Of a DNA stretch of 64,000 nucleotides, positions 62,490-64,000 are shown in pieces (position 1 is the first letter of the stretch; the number at the start of each line of letters is the position of its first letter). The stretch is from Aphanomyces cochlioides (taxonomy: Eukaryota; Oomycota; Saprolegniomycetes; Saprolegniales; Verrucalvaceae): contig JAHQRK010000022.1 of NCBI GenBank assembly GCA_019828595.1, forward strand, positions 62,001 through 126,000. The letters run 5' to 3'. A model generated the notes under the pieces. That model was not told where the DNA came from and did no database searches. It was given only the letters and a program-made list of their open reading frames with translations. Both the position numbers and the translations under genes were made by a program.

Positions 62490-63554
62490 TTGTTTTCACC
62501 ACCACGCCTGCTTTTTCATTCACAACATCGCACCCTTCTTTTACACCACGGAGCGCACTTACACGCGCACACACTAACACATTGGACTTGTCCATTTCAT
62601 TCACAACTCACACACCAACATAACCATGGACTGCACCTTTTACACTGCCATTCAAATTGCAAAGACAAAACACAGCATCCACGCACAGAATGCGATGCCA
62701 TACATTCCTCCAAAGTCTCACGCCCAAGCTTGTCTCGCTCCTCTCTCAACGATCGAATGAAGCACAACTCATTCTCATGTCTTACTCTCGACAGCACACA
62801 CAACCAAAATGGCGTCTAAGCAAGACGTTGATGTTTTCAGCGACAATACACATTACAAGGCGATGGCTTCCTTCAGGACAGCACACACTTAACAATCATA
62901 CGCGGAGGAGTTCCATCATGTAGAGGCCATGCATCATATGCTGGACGTCGTATCGTGTTCTCTTCAAAGAGCTATGAATAGAAAGAACGACCCATCCAAT
63001 GCATGTGAAAGTTGCACGTAATGTGGAGCAAGCATACGTTGTCCACACTGATTCAAGTTCGACGAGGAGAATACTCTATGCTCCAAAAAGTGCTCTTTTG
63101 ACGACTTCTCGAGGCGAGGGACAATGACCCTCGATTTCTGTCAATATTCCGATCTCATTCGAATCCCTCCTGTGGATAGTTCTTTCAACCACACATCGTT
63201 TGCTTTCTGAGCTACAAGACTCTAGATATTACTGTAGGATGAGTTTTTATGTCATTGCTTTAAAGTATATGTCATAGCATGGGAATCGCCAGAAGAAAGG
63301 ACCATGACGTGGTTAGCGAAGCATGGGCAGACGAGTGTATTCCCTGTGATGTGGAAATGAAACGGGATACTTTGTAGTATGGGATGTCAGTTAGTTGACA
63401 ATGGTGTGTTTGAGTGTGCGTGTTGTTGCATAAGCTGAAGGAGGTAGTGTTCAGGGTGTATGGGAGGTGTTGTCAGGTGTGTGTATGTGTGTGGAAGAGG
63501 ACGTGCGAGTGTGTGTGCATGGTCCTATGGAAGCATATACGCCGCGATAGCTCA

Positions 63555-64000
63555 ATGTCAATGGGGAGTCTATTTGTAGTTAATGTAAACTACAAACTAA
63601 TATTGCCCGAAGGCTCATCCCATTTCCAACTGCTAGGCTGAATTGGAAATCAATTTGGCTTTTCGTTTTCTTGATTCGCTTCGACGTTGGGACTTCGATT
63701 TCTTCGGTGTTTGTAAGCTAACACGGCGAATATGTCGGATAAAACTGACTCTTGGCATCTGACCCAGGGGGTATACATTTTCATTGTCTTGGATCATACA
63801 TAGACTTCGGTCTATGCAGCGCTTGTATCGCTTGGCGAGGACCCAGCAATGGGATGTTGAATCAGTGACAGAAACAACCAAGAATTCTCCGTCAGGCTCA
63901 TCCAATATCGCTCTACAGATATCACGAATTGGATCACCCACCGATTGCTTGAGCAGTTGACGGGAGAATATGGCGTCGTTGTAGTGGAATCCATGTGTGT
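63555..64000 (-). mobile_element. Family B retrotransposon, 3' end (cut by window edge)
   Basis: This holds the 3' fold and the C-terminal part of ORF3, after the stub GCCGCGATAGCTCA at 63541-63554. It shows no difference from the reference copy over this stretch by eye. Confidence 0.93.
63633..64000 (-). CDS. ORF3 C-terminal part (family B, partial)
   Basis: These are about the last 122 codons of ORF3, cut by the window end. They contain the His (SHCWVL) and Asp (IQDNEN) motifs of the protease-like domain and the basic tail. The Cys motif and chromodomain lie beyond the window. Confidence 0.75.
   Translation of the reverse strand, partial: THGFHYNDAIFSRQLLKQSVGDPIRDICRAILDEPDGEFLVVSVTDSTSHCWVLAKRYKRCIDRSLCMIQDNENVYPLGQMPRVSFIRHIRRVSLQTPKKSKSQRRSESRKRKAKLISNSA

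Larger units (their letters stand above)
61293..63540 (+). repeat. tRNA-Phe array block 7 (two units)
   Basis: Units start at 61293 and 62417, with standard spacers. The block ends at stub 63541-63554, next to a family B element that leaves the window. Confidence 0.97.

Overview
This is a eukaryotic repeat locus: a tandem array of phenylalanine tRNA genes (anticodon GAA), colonised by two families of non-LTR retrotransposons that insert at one exact position inside the tRNA gene. The repeat unit is 1124 bp, made of a 73-nt tRNA-Phe and a 1051-bp spacer. The window holds 17 tRNA-Phe genes (14 intact, 2 split by a poly(T)/poly(A) insert, 1 with a 1-nt T-loop deletion) and 17 near-identical spacers. 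I find no ordinary host protein-coding gene. Tandem tRNA units, retroelements with an APE-type endonuclease and the style of the ORFs suggest an oomycete, perhaps of the Saprolegniales. That assignment is inference and is not proven by the sequence.

Layout: 1-2710 5' part of a family B element; 2711-8330 five array units; 8345-9799 5'-truncated family A; 9828-13198 three units; 13213-17735 5'-truncated family B; 17736-18917 one unit with a split tRNA; 18932-26252 full-length family A (all ORFs open); 26267-26342 a 76-bp family A 3' fragment; 26343-28590 two units; 28605-36735 full-length family B (all ORFs open); 36736-37859 one unit; 37874-42382 truncated family B, sister of the one at 13213; 42383-45807 three units, the first with a split tRNA; 45822-53149 full-length family A with a frameshift; 53164-61292 full-length family B stacked directly on it, with two frameshifts; 61293-63540 two units; 63555-64000 3' end of another family B element.

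Every element lies on the minus strand, antisense to the tRNAs. Where both ends are visible, nearly all are flanked by the same 14-bp duplication, GCCGCGATAGCTCA, which is tRNA nucleotides 1-14. The first-strand nick would therefore lie within box A after A14, and the second exactly at the tRNA 5' end. The duplication leaves a 14-nt stub at the element's 3' side and rebuilds a complete tRNA at its 5' side, so insertion costs no tRNA gene and recreates the target. Elements stack for this reason (26253-26343 and 53150-53164).

Family A (about 7.3 kb) carries ORF1 and ORF2 (APE endonuclease, reverse transcriptase, C-terminal Cys/His motif). Family B (about 8.1 kb) has the same pair plus ORF3, which appears to join a chromodomain to a papain-like cysteine-protease-like domain. 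The coding regions of the two families are diverged, but they share about 35 nt at the 5' terminus and a similarly folded 3'-terminal RNA, probably the handle recognised by the reverse transcriptase. The 76-bp fragment consists of exactly that 3' structure. Each spacer also contains a decayed 195-codon reading frame with four in-frame stops.
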